Source: Sulfurovum sp. UBA7648 (GTDB lineage: Bacteria; Campylobacterota; Campylobacteria; Campylobacterales; Sulfurovaceae). From it: a DNA stretch of 64,000 nucleotides. The notes under the pieces were generated by a model. It saw only the letters and a list, made by a program, of their open reading frames with translations. It had not been told where the DNA came from and did not search any database. Below are positions 8,428 through 17,459 of the stretch, in pieces; position 1 is the stretch's first letter; each line of letters opens with the position of its first letter. The translations under genes and the position numbers were made by a program. The stretch is taken from the NCBI GenBank assembly GCA_002483605.1, contig DLIG01000010.1:9241-73240 (forward strand). Reading direction: 5' to 3'.

Positions 8428-9918
8428 TTGGATAAAGGGTTATTGAAAGAAAATCTAGAGCAAATAGATGCATATTTAAAACAAGAAGGAATCTCTCGTC
8501 GTGATGCGATGAAAATGATGGGACTTGGCGGTGCTGCTATGATGATGGGGAGTGGTGCTGCTACAGAAGCAAAAGCCAGTAGTTCATCGGCAAAAGGAAA
8601 GATCTTAATAGTCGGCGGCGGATTATCCGGAGTGGCAACTGCAGCTTTACTTGCAAGATCATTAGATAATCCGGATATCACTATATTGGAACCAAATCCA
8701 AAATCAGTCTCTTATCAACCAGGCCAAACGCTTGTAGGTAGCGGTGTTTGGAGCAAAGAAGATACTGTATATGAAACAGCTGATTTTATGCCAGATGGTG
8801 TAAAATGGATTCAAGAAAAAGCAGTAGAATTTAATCCTGATAATAATACAGTAAAAACAAGCGGCGGAAAAGAGATTAAATACGATTATATGGTTGTAGC
8901 TACCGGCCTTGTACTTGATTACGGCGGAATTGCAGGTCTTGAAGAAGTGGGTGATGTGTATTCTCTTGATGCTGCAGATGCTGCAAAAGCCAAAAAAATA
9001 TTGGGTAAAAATGGTTTGTGTTCCATTTACTTTGCAGAGGGAGCAGCAGATACTTGGACTCAAATGCAAGAGTTTGTAGCAGCAGCAAAAAGCGGTAAAA
9101 AAGTAAAAGGACTATTCCCTGAGCCACATACTGCATTTAAATGCGGTGGTGCCCAAAAGAAAATGGTCAATCTTACCAATGCCAGACTTGTAGAAGCAGG
9201 CGCTAGAGATAATGCTGAGCTTTCTTTTGTTACAAATGGTAAAAAACTATTTGGTGTGCCTGAATATCACGACTCTATCACTAGACAGATGAAAGAAAGA
9301 GGAGTATCTACTACATTTAGTCATAAATTAAAAGCTATTGATGTAGCCAATAAAGTAGCTTCTTTTGAAAAACATTGGGAAGAAAAAGGCGAATGGGACA
9401 ATGTGCTCGAAGAATTCGCAATGGTGAAAAAAACAGAAAATATAGATATGCCTTATGATTTCTGTCACCTAATCCCACCGCAAAAAGCACCTAAAGAGAT
9501 AGCTGATTCTCCAATAGGATCAGATAAAGGTTGGGTTCCAGTAAACAAAGAGACGCTACAACATGTTAAATACCCGAATGTTTTTGCTCTTGGTGACGTT
9601 GCTGCCATACCACTAGGTAAAACAGGCGGTAGTGCTAGAAAACAATATAAAGTAGTAGCAGAAAATCTTATTGCAACAATGGAAGGCAAAAAAGAGCTTG
9701 CTGCAAAATATGACGGTTATACCGTATGTCCACTTATCACTGATATAGGCAAAGTAATGCTTGCTGAATTTAAATGGGACCCTAAAGACAATTCAAAAGC
9801 GATAGCTGCGCCTTCATTTCCTCTCGACCCTGCTCAAGAAAGATGGATATATTGGCTTCTAAAAGTTTATTTGCTTAAACCAATGACACAATACGGTATG
9901 CTTTCTGGCCGTGCATAA
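8428..9918 (+). CDS. sqr: Tat-exported sulfide:quinone oxidoreductase (type II-like)
   Basis: A flavoprotein of 497 residues that should oxidise sulfide to sulfur and pass electrons to the quinone pool. The N-terminus has a twin-arginine signal (ISRRDAMKMMGLGGAAMM), placing it on the periplasmic side. An FAD motif VGGGLSGVATAALL follows. The YQPGQTLVGSG segment, the first redox cysteine in FKCGGAQKK (Cys239) and the second in YDGYTVCPLITD (Cys434) line up with the cysteines of the mitochondrial SQOR family; ERWIYWLLKVYLLKP forms the membrane-anchoring end. The start is TTG 8428, seven bases after AAGGAG (8416-8421); upstream in-frame codons have no ribosome site. A monocistronic unit with a strong terminator behind it. 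It supports a sulfur-oxidising lifestyle. Confidence 0.85.
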   Translation: MDKGLLKENLEQIDAYLKQEGISRRDAMKMMGLGGAAMMMGSGAATEAKASSSSAKGKILIVGGGLSGVATAALLARSLDNPDITILEPNPKSVSYQPGQTLVGSGVWSKEDTVYETADFMPDGVKWIQEKAVEFNPDNNTVKTSGGKEIKYDYMVVATGLVLDYGGIAGLEEVGDVYSLDAADAAKAKKILGKNGLCSIYFAEGAADTWTQMQEFVAAAKSGKKVKGLFPEPHTAFKCGGAQKKMVNLTNARLVEAGARDNAELSFVTNGKKLFGVPEYHDSITRQMKERGVSTTFSHKLKAIDVANKVASFEKHWEEKGEWDNVLEEFAMVKKTENIDMPYDFCHLIPPQKAPKEIADSPIGSDKGWVPVNKETLQHVKYPNVFALGDVAAIPLGKTGGSARKQYKVVAENLIATMEGKKELAAKYDGYTVCPLITDIGKVMLAEFKWDPKDNSKAIAAPSFPLDPAQERWIYWLLKVYLLKPMTQYGMLSGRA

Positions 9919-9923
9919 TTATA

Positions 9924-9964
9924 TTAACCCCTTTTTTGGGGTTAAATTCCTTCTTTCTTTTTTT
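9924..9964 (+). terminator. Rho-independent terminator after sqr
   Basis: TTAACCCC (9924-9931) and GGGGTTAA (9938-9945) form a perfect 8-bp stem around a T6 loop, followed by a T/C-rich run to 9964. It separates sqr from the next small gene. Confidence 0.8.
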
Positions 9965-10011
9965 CAATCTTTTTTTGCTATTATTGCACATATTTTACAA
10001 GGTTATATATT

Positions 10012-10236
10012 ATGAAAAAAGATTTATATATATTTATAGGCATATTTTTATTTTTAGCGATCGGCATGCATTTTAAAGAGTGGGCTTCTCATCCAATCAG
10101 TCACATTGCAGCACTGCCAGCTGCAGGAGCTTACGGCATGGGAGCTATTCATCCGCTTGTATTTACATTTATTGTTTATATAATTTATGTTTTGGCAAGA
10201 AGTATCTATAGAGGTATCAAAAAACTTGTTTTTTAA
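10012..10236 (+). CDS. Small two-helix membrane protein of unknown function
   Basis: 74 residues, family not recognised. An N-terminal hydrophobic helix (residues 5-20, IFIGIFLFLAIGMHF) is followed by a short loop with HPISHIAALPAAGAYGMGAIHP and a second helix (about 50-64, VFTFIVYIIYVLA). The C-terminus is basic (RSIYRGIKK), which by the positive-inside rule suggests that end is cytoplasmic. AAGG at 9999-10002 is a plausible ribosome site. It sits between two terminators, so it is its own transcription unit. The loop histidines are noticeable but no function can be assigned. Confidence 0.6.
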   Translation: MKKDLYIFIGIFLFLAIGMHFKEWASHPISHIAALPAAGAYGMGAIHPLVFTFIVYIIYVLARSIYRGIKKLVF

Positions 10237-10269
10237 ATGAGAATTTAGCTTAATATATTTTGCGTGAGT

Positions 10270-10293
10270 ATAGATAGGGCTTGCCCTATCTAT
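10270..10293. terminator. Bidirectional terminator hairpin between convergent genes
   Basis: ATAGATAGGGC (10270-10280) and GCCCTATCTAT (10283-10293) are a perfect 11-bp stem with a two-base spacer. It lies between the rightward small membrane protein and the leftward nifU, touching the nifU stop codon. Confidence 0.7.
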
Positions 10294-11255
10294 TAAAGAG
10301 GAATTACTCTTATGTTTTGATCTAATTTTTCTTTCAAAATACTCTCGATAGCAAATAGCGTGCCTGTACTTGAGCTGGCACATCCGCTGCAAGCACCTAA
10401 ATAACGAATATATATATCGAAATTTGCACCGTTTTCTTTGATATCAAGTATCTCTATATTTCCTCCATCCATTACAAGCATTTGACGAATATTATCATCT
10501 ATGACTTTTTCAACGGCTTTTAATCTTTGAACTATTGTCATTTGAGCAAATGGAGCATCATAACTGCTATCGGCTTGTTTTGCAAGCTTTTCTTTTTGAT
10601 ATTCCTCTAGTAAATCAACTAAATATATATCTTTTGCTTCATGTCCGCCAGGGCGTATACATGATTTACAAAATGCACCTGCTTTTGTATAGTCTGTGAT
10701 CTGTTCTATAGATGTAAGATCATTTAGTCTGATCACTTCGCGCAATGTAGATAAGCTTACCCTAGCACATTCACATACTATGATCTCATGTTCAAAACTC
10801 TCCATATCTACGCCTTTGTATAGTGCGGCTGCTTTTTTGATGACATCATATGCCATTACAGAGCAGTGCATCTTTTGAGGCGGAACAGCCGGTACATCAG
10901 GAGTGTCTCTCATGGCTTTTTCAACGTCTATGTTTGTTATTTTAATTGCTTCATCGACAGTCTTGCCTTTGCAGAGTTCTGCCATTGTATCGCTGCTTGC
11001 TATTGCCGTGCCGCAACCAAAGCTCTTGAATTTGGATTCTAATATTACATCGGTTTTAGGGTCTACTGCCCAGTAAAGCCGTACAGCATCACCGCAGCTT
11101 TCTGCTCCAAAATCGGCAACTATAAGTTTAGCGCCCATTGCATCGGCTTGTTCTTGTGTGATTTCACCCATATTTTGAGGGTTATTCATAAGGCATGTTA
11201 CCTTTTCGCTGTACTGATCCCAAATAGTACCGCCTATCAAACTATCTATTCCCAT
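10293..11255 (-). CDS. nifU: Iron-sulfur cluster assembly scaffold NifU
   Basis: A three-domain NifU (320 residues) on which Fe-S clusters are built from NifS-derived sulfur. The N-terminal IscU-like domain has cluster cysteines at about 54 (ESCGD), 81 (GCGTA) and 131 (HCS). The central Bfd-like [2Fe-2S] domain has CEC at 161/163 and CKSC at 196/199. The C-terminal Nfu domain has CSGC at 289/292. No nitrogenase genes are visible. In Helicobacter and Campylobacter relatives NifSU is the housekeeping system, and I infer the same here. It starts 11 bases after nifS with AAAGG before the ATG. Confidence 0.95.
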   Translation of the reverse strand: MGIDSLIGGTIWDQYSEKVTCLMNNPQNMGEITQEQADAMGAKLIVADFGAESCGDAVRLYWAVDPKTDVILESKFKSFGCGTAIASSDTMAELCKGKTVDEAIKITNIDVEKAMRDTPDVPAVPPQKMHCSVMAYDVIKKAAALYKGVDMESFEHEIIVCECARVSLSTLREVIRLNDLTSIEQITDYTKAGAFCKSCIRPGGHEAKDIYLVDLLEEYQKEKLAKQADSSYDAPFAQMTIVQRLKAVEKVIDDNIRQMLVMDGGNIEILDIKENGANFDIYIRYLGACSGCASSSTGTLFAIESILKEKLDQNIRVIPL

Positions 11256-11266
11256 TGTATTACCTT

Positions 11267-12520
<1,254 letters not shown>

Positions 12521-12660
12521 TCATTTATTCTTAAATTATTATAAAAGCAGATGTAAAAAAGATAATTATACTCCTAGTTTAGTTAAAAATAGAAGGCAAG
12601 AGTGCATAGAATTTCATCACTGTTACAAAATGAGAGTTTTTGATATCGGCAGTCTGGAGT

Positions 12661-13308
12661 TTAATGTTTATCAAAATGTTGATAATCTTTTACTTTCCAA
12701 TCCCCGCCCCAGCGCCAACCGTATTTTTTAAAGATCTCTACAGCCTTGCTATTTGGCAAAAGTATGGCTTTTTCTTGGATTGTATTTATGCTTTTGATAT
12801 TACGGTTTATATATTTGTATGATGCTTTATGTGACGTGCGTCCGCCTCTAAAGACATAAGGGTTTTCTATGGGATTTATATCTATAGCTTTTCCGTATGA
12901 ATGTTTAGACCATTTGCCGCTGCCGGTAGCTTTGCGGCAATTGAATGCGGAGGTGTTATCTGCTTCTATTGAAGCAAAATCACTTCCTTTGAATTTGTCG
13001 ATGCGTACTATTTGTTTTATGGGATAACCTATTGTGTAGAGCTCATCAAAAATAGATGCCGCTTCATTGGCTATGTTTTTGTGAACTACAAGCTCTCCGT
13101 TTTTAGTAGTTCCGTCAAACCCCAAATGTTTCACTTTGACCAATCTAAGTTCATCTAGTCCCACAGGGCATCCGCGATGATAGCTGGCACCACTCATCTC
13201 TTTTTTTATTGAATCATTTAAAGGAAGAATGTTATGATTAGCTAGTACTATTTGGGGTAATAAAAGTGCAAAAGTTTTTATCCACTGTTTAGAGATATTT
13301 TGCAGCAC
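12661..13308 (-). CDS. Exported M15-family metallopeptidase (D-Ala-D-Ala/VanY-like carboxypeptidase)
   Basis: 215 residues with an N-terminal signal peptide (basic start, then TFALLLPQIVLA). The zinc-binding core of peptidase M15 is clear: SKHSYGKAIDINPIENP (the His and Asp ligands) and GGDWKVKDYQHFD (third His ligand) near the C-terminus. Such enzymes trim peptidoglycan peptides or endolysin-type substrates in the periplasm. The start is GTG 13308 behind GGGGG, 15 bases after folE, so it is probably translated from the folE transcript. The functional pairing with folE has no obvious meaning. Confidence 0.8.
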   Translation of the reverse strand: MLQNISKQWIKTFALLLPQIVLANHNILPLNDSIKKEMSGASYHRGCPVGLDELRLVKVKHLGFDGTTKNGELVVHKNIANEAASIFDELYTIGYPIKQIVRIDKFKGSDFASIEADNTSAFNCRKATGSGKWSKHSYGKAIDINPIENPYVFRGGRTSHKASYKYINRNIKSINTIQEKAILLPNSKAVEIFKKYGWRWGGDWKVKDYQHFDKH

Positions 13309-13323
13309 TTGAGCCCCCTTTAT

Positions 13324-13923
13324 TTAAAAGTTTGACGGCGTGTGGGTATTGATGAGATTATAAAATTCATTTCTAGTTCTGGTGTCGCTCTTGAATAATC
13401 CTCTAAGAGCTGAACTAACAGTGGTGGAGTTGATCTTTTGCACCCCTCTCATCTCCATACACATGTGGCGGGCATGAACAACTACAGCAACCCCCTTTGG
13501 CTTTATAACTTCACTTATGGCGTCTGCTATTTGTTCGGTGAGCTGTTCTTGGATCTGAAGACGTCTAGCAAATACATTAACGATACGAGGAATTTTAGAT
13601 AGTCCTACCACTTTACCGTCAGGAATATATGCTACATGGACACGTCCAATAATAGGAAGTATGTGGTGTTCACACATGGAGTAAAATTCTATATCGCGCA
13701 CGAGTACCATCTCATCATTGCTTGTAGAAAATAGTGCCTCGTTTAAAATTTCGCTCGGATCTTCATTGTATCCGCTTGTTAAAAACTCTAATGATTTGGC
13801 AACACGCATAGGTGTTTTAAGCAACCCTTCTCTATTTTTGTCTTCACCTAATAATGTCAATATTTTGGCCGTTGCTTCTGCAATGCTCTCTAATTTGGTT
13901 TCTCTATCCATTTTATATTCCAT
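13324..13923 (-). CDS. folE: GTP cyclohydrolase I
   Basis: FolE (199 residues) converts GTP to dihydroneopterin triphosphate, the first step of folate synthesis. Zinc ligands are Cys84 and His87 in MCEHHILP and Cys155 in [11 protein letters not shown]. The [10 protein letters not shown] and MRGVQK segments are conserved active-site parts. The first ATG (13923) has a weak ribosome site; a second in-frame ATG at residue 5 has GGA seven bases upstream and may be the real start. The 83-base leader has an ATTACCATATGTAAT imperfect palindrome of unknown role. Confidence 0.95.
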   Translation of the reverse strand: MEYKMDRETKLESIAEATAKILTLLGEDKNREGLLKTPMRVAKSLEFLTSGYNEDPSEILNEALFSTSNDEMVLVRDIEFYSMCEHHILPIIGRVHVAYIPDGKVVGLSKIPRIVNVFARRLQIQEQLTEQIADAISEVIKPKGVAVVVHARHMCMEMRGVQKINSTTVSSALRGLFKSDTRTRNEFYNLINTHTPSNF

Positions 13924-14006
13924 ATTTTTCTATTACCATATGTAATGCTCTTAAAATTTTGGGTATTTACATGGTATGGTAATATTGTATCAAAAAATAT
14001 AATTTT

Positions 14007-14855
14007 TTAAGAGATAATCTCCATATTGCTTCCCATATCAGCCATTCCACAAAAATAAATCTTGCTAGTAACTATGCCATCTATGCCGGTATTTACAAAT
14101 TCTTTGACGTTCTCTTTGCCAATACCGCCAGCACTGAGTATTTTGATATGAGGATAGTATTTATCCCTATATGATGTAATTTCTTTTAAAATATCTAAAC
14201 TGGTTTTATCCATTTGCAATACGTCTGCTCCATGCTTCATCAATTCTATGGCATCATTTAGATCTCTTGGTTCTACAACAATTTTTTTTTCCAGGGCTTT
14301 GATCTTTATTTTGCCAAGTTCTTCATAAAATGCTTCGTCATTGGCATAGACTTTACGGTGGTGTGCAAAAAAAAGAATGGTTTCGCTAAGACCCAATCTA
14401 TGAGGCATAGCCCCTCCGCAGATGATGGATTTTATGCAGAATCTTTTTGCAAAAGGGAAGTGTTTTCTGGTTACCAACAATTCACAGTGTGGATTTACAC
14501 TCGAAATCTCTTGTTTCATTTCGTTAGCATAAGTAGCTATCTTGCATGAATACTCCAATATTAACTGCGTAGACCTCCAAGCACTTTGGACATTTTCATA
14601 GCTGCCGCCAAACTCTATCAAAACATCTCCCTGCTTGGCTTTTGTTTTAGAAGGAAGCATAAAATGTATTTCGCATCCAAAGAGCTGGGCTACCCTCGCT
14701 GCTTCTTCGCTGCATGAAACTATGACATCTTCTCTTGTAAAGATTTGCATTTTGGCTTTTTTGTCTGACATCTCTTGAAGCGTGGTGGTCAGATCAAGGT
14801 ATGGCACATCCTCTTTAATATATTCTAATAGTTCTTGGTCGTTTAATTTAAACAT
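14007..14855 (-). CDS. modD: ModD, NadC-like phosphoribosyltransferase-family protein
   Basis: 282 residues, homologous throughout to nicotinate-nucleotide pyrophosphorylase: an N-terminal swapped domain with YIKEDVPYLDLTT, then the barrel with TRKHFPFAKRF, VVEPRDLNDAIELMKHGADVLQMD and ILSAGGIGKENVKEF. The RKHFPFAK and KSIICGGAMPHRLGLSETIL segments are characteristic of ModD, a NadC paralogue found beside molybdate transport genes whose reaction is not established. No NAD-synthesis genes are nearby. It is the last gene of the leftward metal block, 21 bases downstream of the degenerate methyltransferase, and shares the ModE-like site at 15717-15740 as its probable control. Confidence 0.85.
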   Translation of the reverse strand: MFKLNDQELLEYIKEDVPYLDLTTTLQEMSDKKAKMQIFTREDVIVSCSEEAARVAQLFGCEIHFMLPSKTKAKQGDVLIEFGGSYENVQSAWRSTQLILEYSCKIATYANEMKQEISSVNPHCELLVTRKHFPFAKRFCIKSIICGGAMPHRLGLSETILFFAHHRKVYANDEAFYEELGKIKIKALEKKIVVEPRDLNDAIELMKHGADVLQMDKTSLDILKEITSYRDKYYPHIKILSAGGIGKENVKEFVNTGIDGIVTSKIYFCGMADMGSNMEIIS

Positions 14856-14876
14856 ATTTTTCCCGTTTTAATAATG

Positions 14877-15644
14877 TTATTTTCCGTTTTCAAAAGACAA
14901 TATTCCCCATTTGATAAAAGCGGTATCTTTTTTAAAATTATGAGTTTTATCAAAATATTTTTTTAAATTCATTCTTTCGCTTTCATTTTGATCTTTAAGG
15001 CTCAATTGTACTTTTTCAAAAAATATATCACCCGTTTGTGATAAAAATCTTTTATTTTCTCTATGAATAAAATCAATTTTAGCACAAATTCCCATAGATT
15101 TTAGTATGTTTACGATATGTATATTGTCAATCTTAGGAGTAATATGCCTTTTTAATTGGGATAGGATCATCTCCTCTCTAAAATGTTTGTTGATGGATAG
15201 ATTGATATAAATTCTATTATGTGTGCTATTATAAAGTTTTTTGAGCGCAGATTTTATATTTTCTATATCCTCGGTTTGTGAAGATACAATGATATCTACT
15301 TGATGCGTATCACTCCATTCGTCATGCCACTCATTATTAATCGTTGTAATATTGTTCAAATTTTTTATATCACAATTGTTTATCAAGTGCTCAACCGTTC
15401 CAAAATTATACTCGTCATTTGCGTATAAGTGTTTGAATTTCGGAGCAATTTTTGTATCTGCAGATGCAAAATCGAGCAATGCTTTTGCATCTAGTATATT
15501 GACTTTGTGAATTAATTCTCTTGTACTGTTTGTATCACTTGCTCTAATCTCATCAAGATCTGCTTTTAATCTTTTTTTGTTTTTTTGCAGATCAATGAGT
15601 TTTGCATAATTCAATATTTCCAATTCAGTTTTTGCCGATCCCAT
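14877..15644 (-). CDS. Degenerate methyltransferase-like protein upstream of modD
   Basis: 255 residues. By eye its last two thirds align with the methyltransferase at 15846-16646. HDEWSDTHQVDIIVSSQTEDI matches EDDWSILPTIDIAVASRSMEV; MGICAKIDFIHRENKR matches HGYLPRIDYIETKR; and the C-terminal KDTAFIKWGILSF matches KPFIWAFISWGAK. The SAM-binding loop is ruined: LLDFASADTKIAP stands where the neighbour has VLDIGCGPGTLAIP. It may have lost SAM binding and become a regulatory or ligand-binding partner, or it may be decaying. It is intact, AT-rich, opens behind AAAGGA, and lies 21 bases upstream of modD. Confidence 0.6.
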   Translation of the reverse strand: MGSAKTELEILNYAKLIDLQKNKKRLKADLDEIRASDTNSTRELIHKVNILDAKALLDFASADTKIAPKFKHLYANDEYNFGTVEHLINNCDIKNLNNITTINNEWHDEWSDTHQVDIIVSSQTEDIENIKSALKKLYNSTHNRIYINLSINKHFREEMILSQLKRHITPKIDNIHIVNILKSMGICAKIDFIHRENKRFLSQTGDIFFEKVQLSLKDQNESERMNLKKYFDKTHNFKKDTAFIKWGILSFENGK

Positions 15645-15716
15645 TAACGATCCTTTGCGGTTTTGATATATAAATGAGTATTGTATGACTTTACAATATT
15701 GTACTAGGAATCTGTT

Positions 15717-15740
15717 CGATATATCTTTAAATATATATCG
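15717..15740. promoter_or_regulatory. ModE-like operator C (upstream of the methyltransferase-like gene and modD)
   Basis: CGATATAT-N8-ATATATCG, 24 bp, is a perfect palindrome in its arms; the symmetry extends to GTTCGATATAT (15714-15724) and ATATATCGAAC (15733-15743). It has the same 8-8-8 layout as the Escherichia coli ModE operator and the sites at 25004 and 36680, but with CGATAT in place of CGTTAT. It lies in the 201-base spacer 15645-15845, upstream of leftward modD. A second small palindrome TACAATATTGTA (15692-15703) overlaps possible -10 sequences. Confidence 0.55.
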
Positions 15741-15845
15741 AACATCAGTAAATCTATTTTTTGGAATAAAACACGAGATTATAAAATATTTTATTTTGTT
15801 TATTAAATAATTATAATCGATATTTTTGATGTAAGAATAAAATTT

Positions 15846-16646
15846 TTAAATTTTAGCTCCCCAAGATATGAATGCCCAAATGAACGGTTTTGGCTGACGA
15901 TCTTGTGCAGCGATAAATTTATCATAATACTCACGGGCTTTGCGCTGTTGTTCTTCGCTTAGTTCATGAACGCTCCAGATAAGTGACTGTACAAATTCAT
16001 CGGCATTGCCTGCACGTATGCTTCCTCGTTTTGTTTCTATATAGTCGATACGAGGCAGATATCCGTGTTGGTATAATAAAACGGGGATATACCAAAAATC
16101 TGGTTTAGTAACTATTTTTTTATCAATATACTCAAGGATATCCATATCGACAAAACTCCCGCCTGCTTTGTAAGTCAGATAGCATGCCTTTGTTGCCTGA
16201 TGAGACATTTTTAAAAGAGCTTCATCGATATCTTTAACCTCCATACTGCGAGACGCTACGGCTATATCAATTGTGGGCAAAATGCTCCAATCATCTTCCC
16301 AGCTTAGGTGGTAAGTGCGGATATTTGTCACCCCTTCACGTGCAGCATAAGCTTCTAGTTGGGCTAGCATTTGCTTTGAAAAGTCTATAGCTATCACCTC
16401 TTTGACCTTTTTGGCAAGGGGAATAGCAAGCGTTCCTGGCCCGCAACCGATATCCAATACCACTTCGTCACCAGAAATATCCATTCGCGAGATAAAGTCA
16501 TTCACATATGGGCTATTGATGACAGAAACTGCCATCTCTTTAGATTTATCGTCCCAGTCGTTGCTGCTTTTGCCTTTGAAGTCAGTCGCACTTTTGTGTT
16601 CTCGGTACATTCTGGCAAAGTCGATCTGTTTTAAAAATATCATCAT
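15846..16646 (-). CDS. Class I SAM-dependent methyltransferase
   Basis: 266 residues. SAM motif I is VVLDIGCGPGTLAIPLA, followed by the motif II-like EVIAIDFSKQML acidic end. Substrate unknown. An N-terminal segment (FARMYREHKSATDFKGKSSNDWDDKSKEMA) and C-terminal FIWAFISWG define a family shared with the degenerate protein at 14877-15644. AGGAG just before the paired ATGs overlaps the stop codon of the preceding binding-protein gene, so it is translationally linked to run B. From its company it may modify or process a metal ligand; that is only inferred. Confidence 0.75.
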   Translation of the reverse strand: MMIFLKQIDFARMYREHKSATDFKGKSSNDWDDKSKEMAVSVINSPYVNDFISRMDISGDEVVLDIGCGPGTLAIPLAKKVKEVIAIDFSKQMLAQLEAYAAREGVTNIRTYHLSWEDDWSILPTIDIAVASRSMEVKDIDEALLKMSHQATKACYLTYKAGGSFVDMDILEYIDKKIVTKPDFWYIPVLLYQHGYLPRIDYIETKRGSIRAGNADEFVQSLIWSVHELSEEQQRKAREYYDKFIAAQDRQPKPFIWAFISWGAKI

Positions 16647-16652
16647 ATACTC

Positions 16653-17459
16653 CTAAGGTTTTACTGGAAAAAATACAGGGATTTTGTCAAATCCGTTGAG
16701 CCTAAAATTTTTAATAAGGTTTTGTACTCTCTTGGAAGTAAGGAATAAAAGTAGTTTTTGTGCATTTTGGTGTTGCAACTTGCCTATATTCTCTTTGGTT
16801 CCTATTGCCGCAAGATAAGGCCTGCGAAGCTTGGCATCGTCAAATACAAATCCATGCATATCGGGATGATACTGTTTTTGCATCAAAAACGGTATAACGC
16901 CAAAAAATGTATATCCTTTTAGTTTGGCAACATCATTTAAAAAACCTTGTTTGGCGGTAATCAAATGTATTTGGCCGGGCGATAATTTATAAAAAGAGCT
17001 TACATCATTAAAGACCTCGAATGTCCCCCCGCTGGTATGAATAAGGATAGGAGAGTTTGTTTGGCTGATTTTTTGCATAGCTTCTTTTAGAGAGTCGTTT
17101 GCATCGATTTGTGCAGGATTTGACATGTGGCTTACTATCATTTGAGAATTTCTCGCCCATGGTGTGAGATTTTCAACGATCCCGTCGGCTGCCAAATCTA
17201 CTATGGTATCGCTCGAATGCATCGTGATTAGATCAATTTTGTGAGCTCTGCTGTAAGCATCAAGTTCGTGTTTGGGGCCTGAAACTACTACTTCAACGGG
17301 AATATTATAAGCCTCTTCAAATGCTTTTGAAACATCTTGCCACATGCCGCTCATAGTCATACCGCCTATGACAGCAACACGCAAAGGAGGATGCTTGGCC
17401 GTATCTGCTACGGCTAAGTTAACCCAAAATAAACCGATGAGTATAAGGATCTTACGCAT
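16653..17459 (-). CDS. Periplasmic substrate-binding protein, TupA/ModA-like
   Basis: 268 residues with a signal peptide (residues 1 to about 18, cut near VADTA). Type II periplasmic-binding fold: RVAVIGGMTMSGMWQDVSKAFEEAYNIPVEVVVSGP, then DLITMHSS and a second lobe with ILIHTSGGTFEVFNDV and YTFFGVIPF. The overall plan resembles tungstate/molybdate or phosphate-type oxyanion-binding proteins. No cognate permease lies next to it. The start codon overlaps the end of the TonB-dependent receptor gene, so the two are coupled. The GGMT loop differs from the usual SST/TTT oxyanion-binding start, so the ligand is open. Confidence 0.65.
   Translation of the reverse strand: MRKILILIGLFWVNLAVADTAKHPPLRVAVIGGMTMSGMWQDVSKAFEEAYNIPVEVVVSGPKHELDAYSRAHKIDLITMHSSDTIVDLAADGIVENLTPWARNSQMIVSHMSNPAQIDANDSLKEAMQKISQTNSPILIHTSGGTFEVFNDVSSFYKLSPGQIHLITAKQGFLNDVAKLKGYTFFGVIPFLMQKQYHPDMHGFVFDDAKLRRPYLAAIGTKENIGKLQHQNAQKLLLFLTSKRVQNLIKNFRLNGFDKIPVFFPVKP

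Noticed and set aside
8331..9136. Leftward frames of 78-121 codons opposite sqr
   Set aside because: Shadow frames of the sqr gene, no family features.
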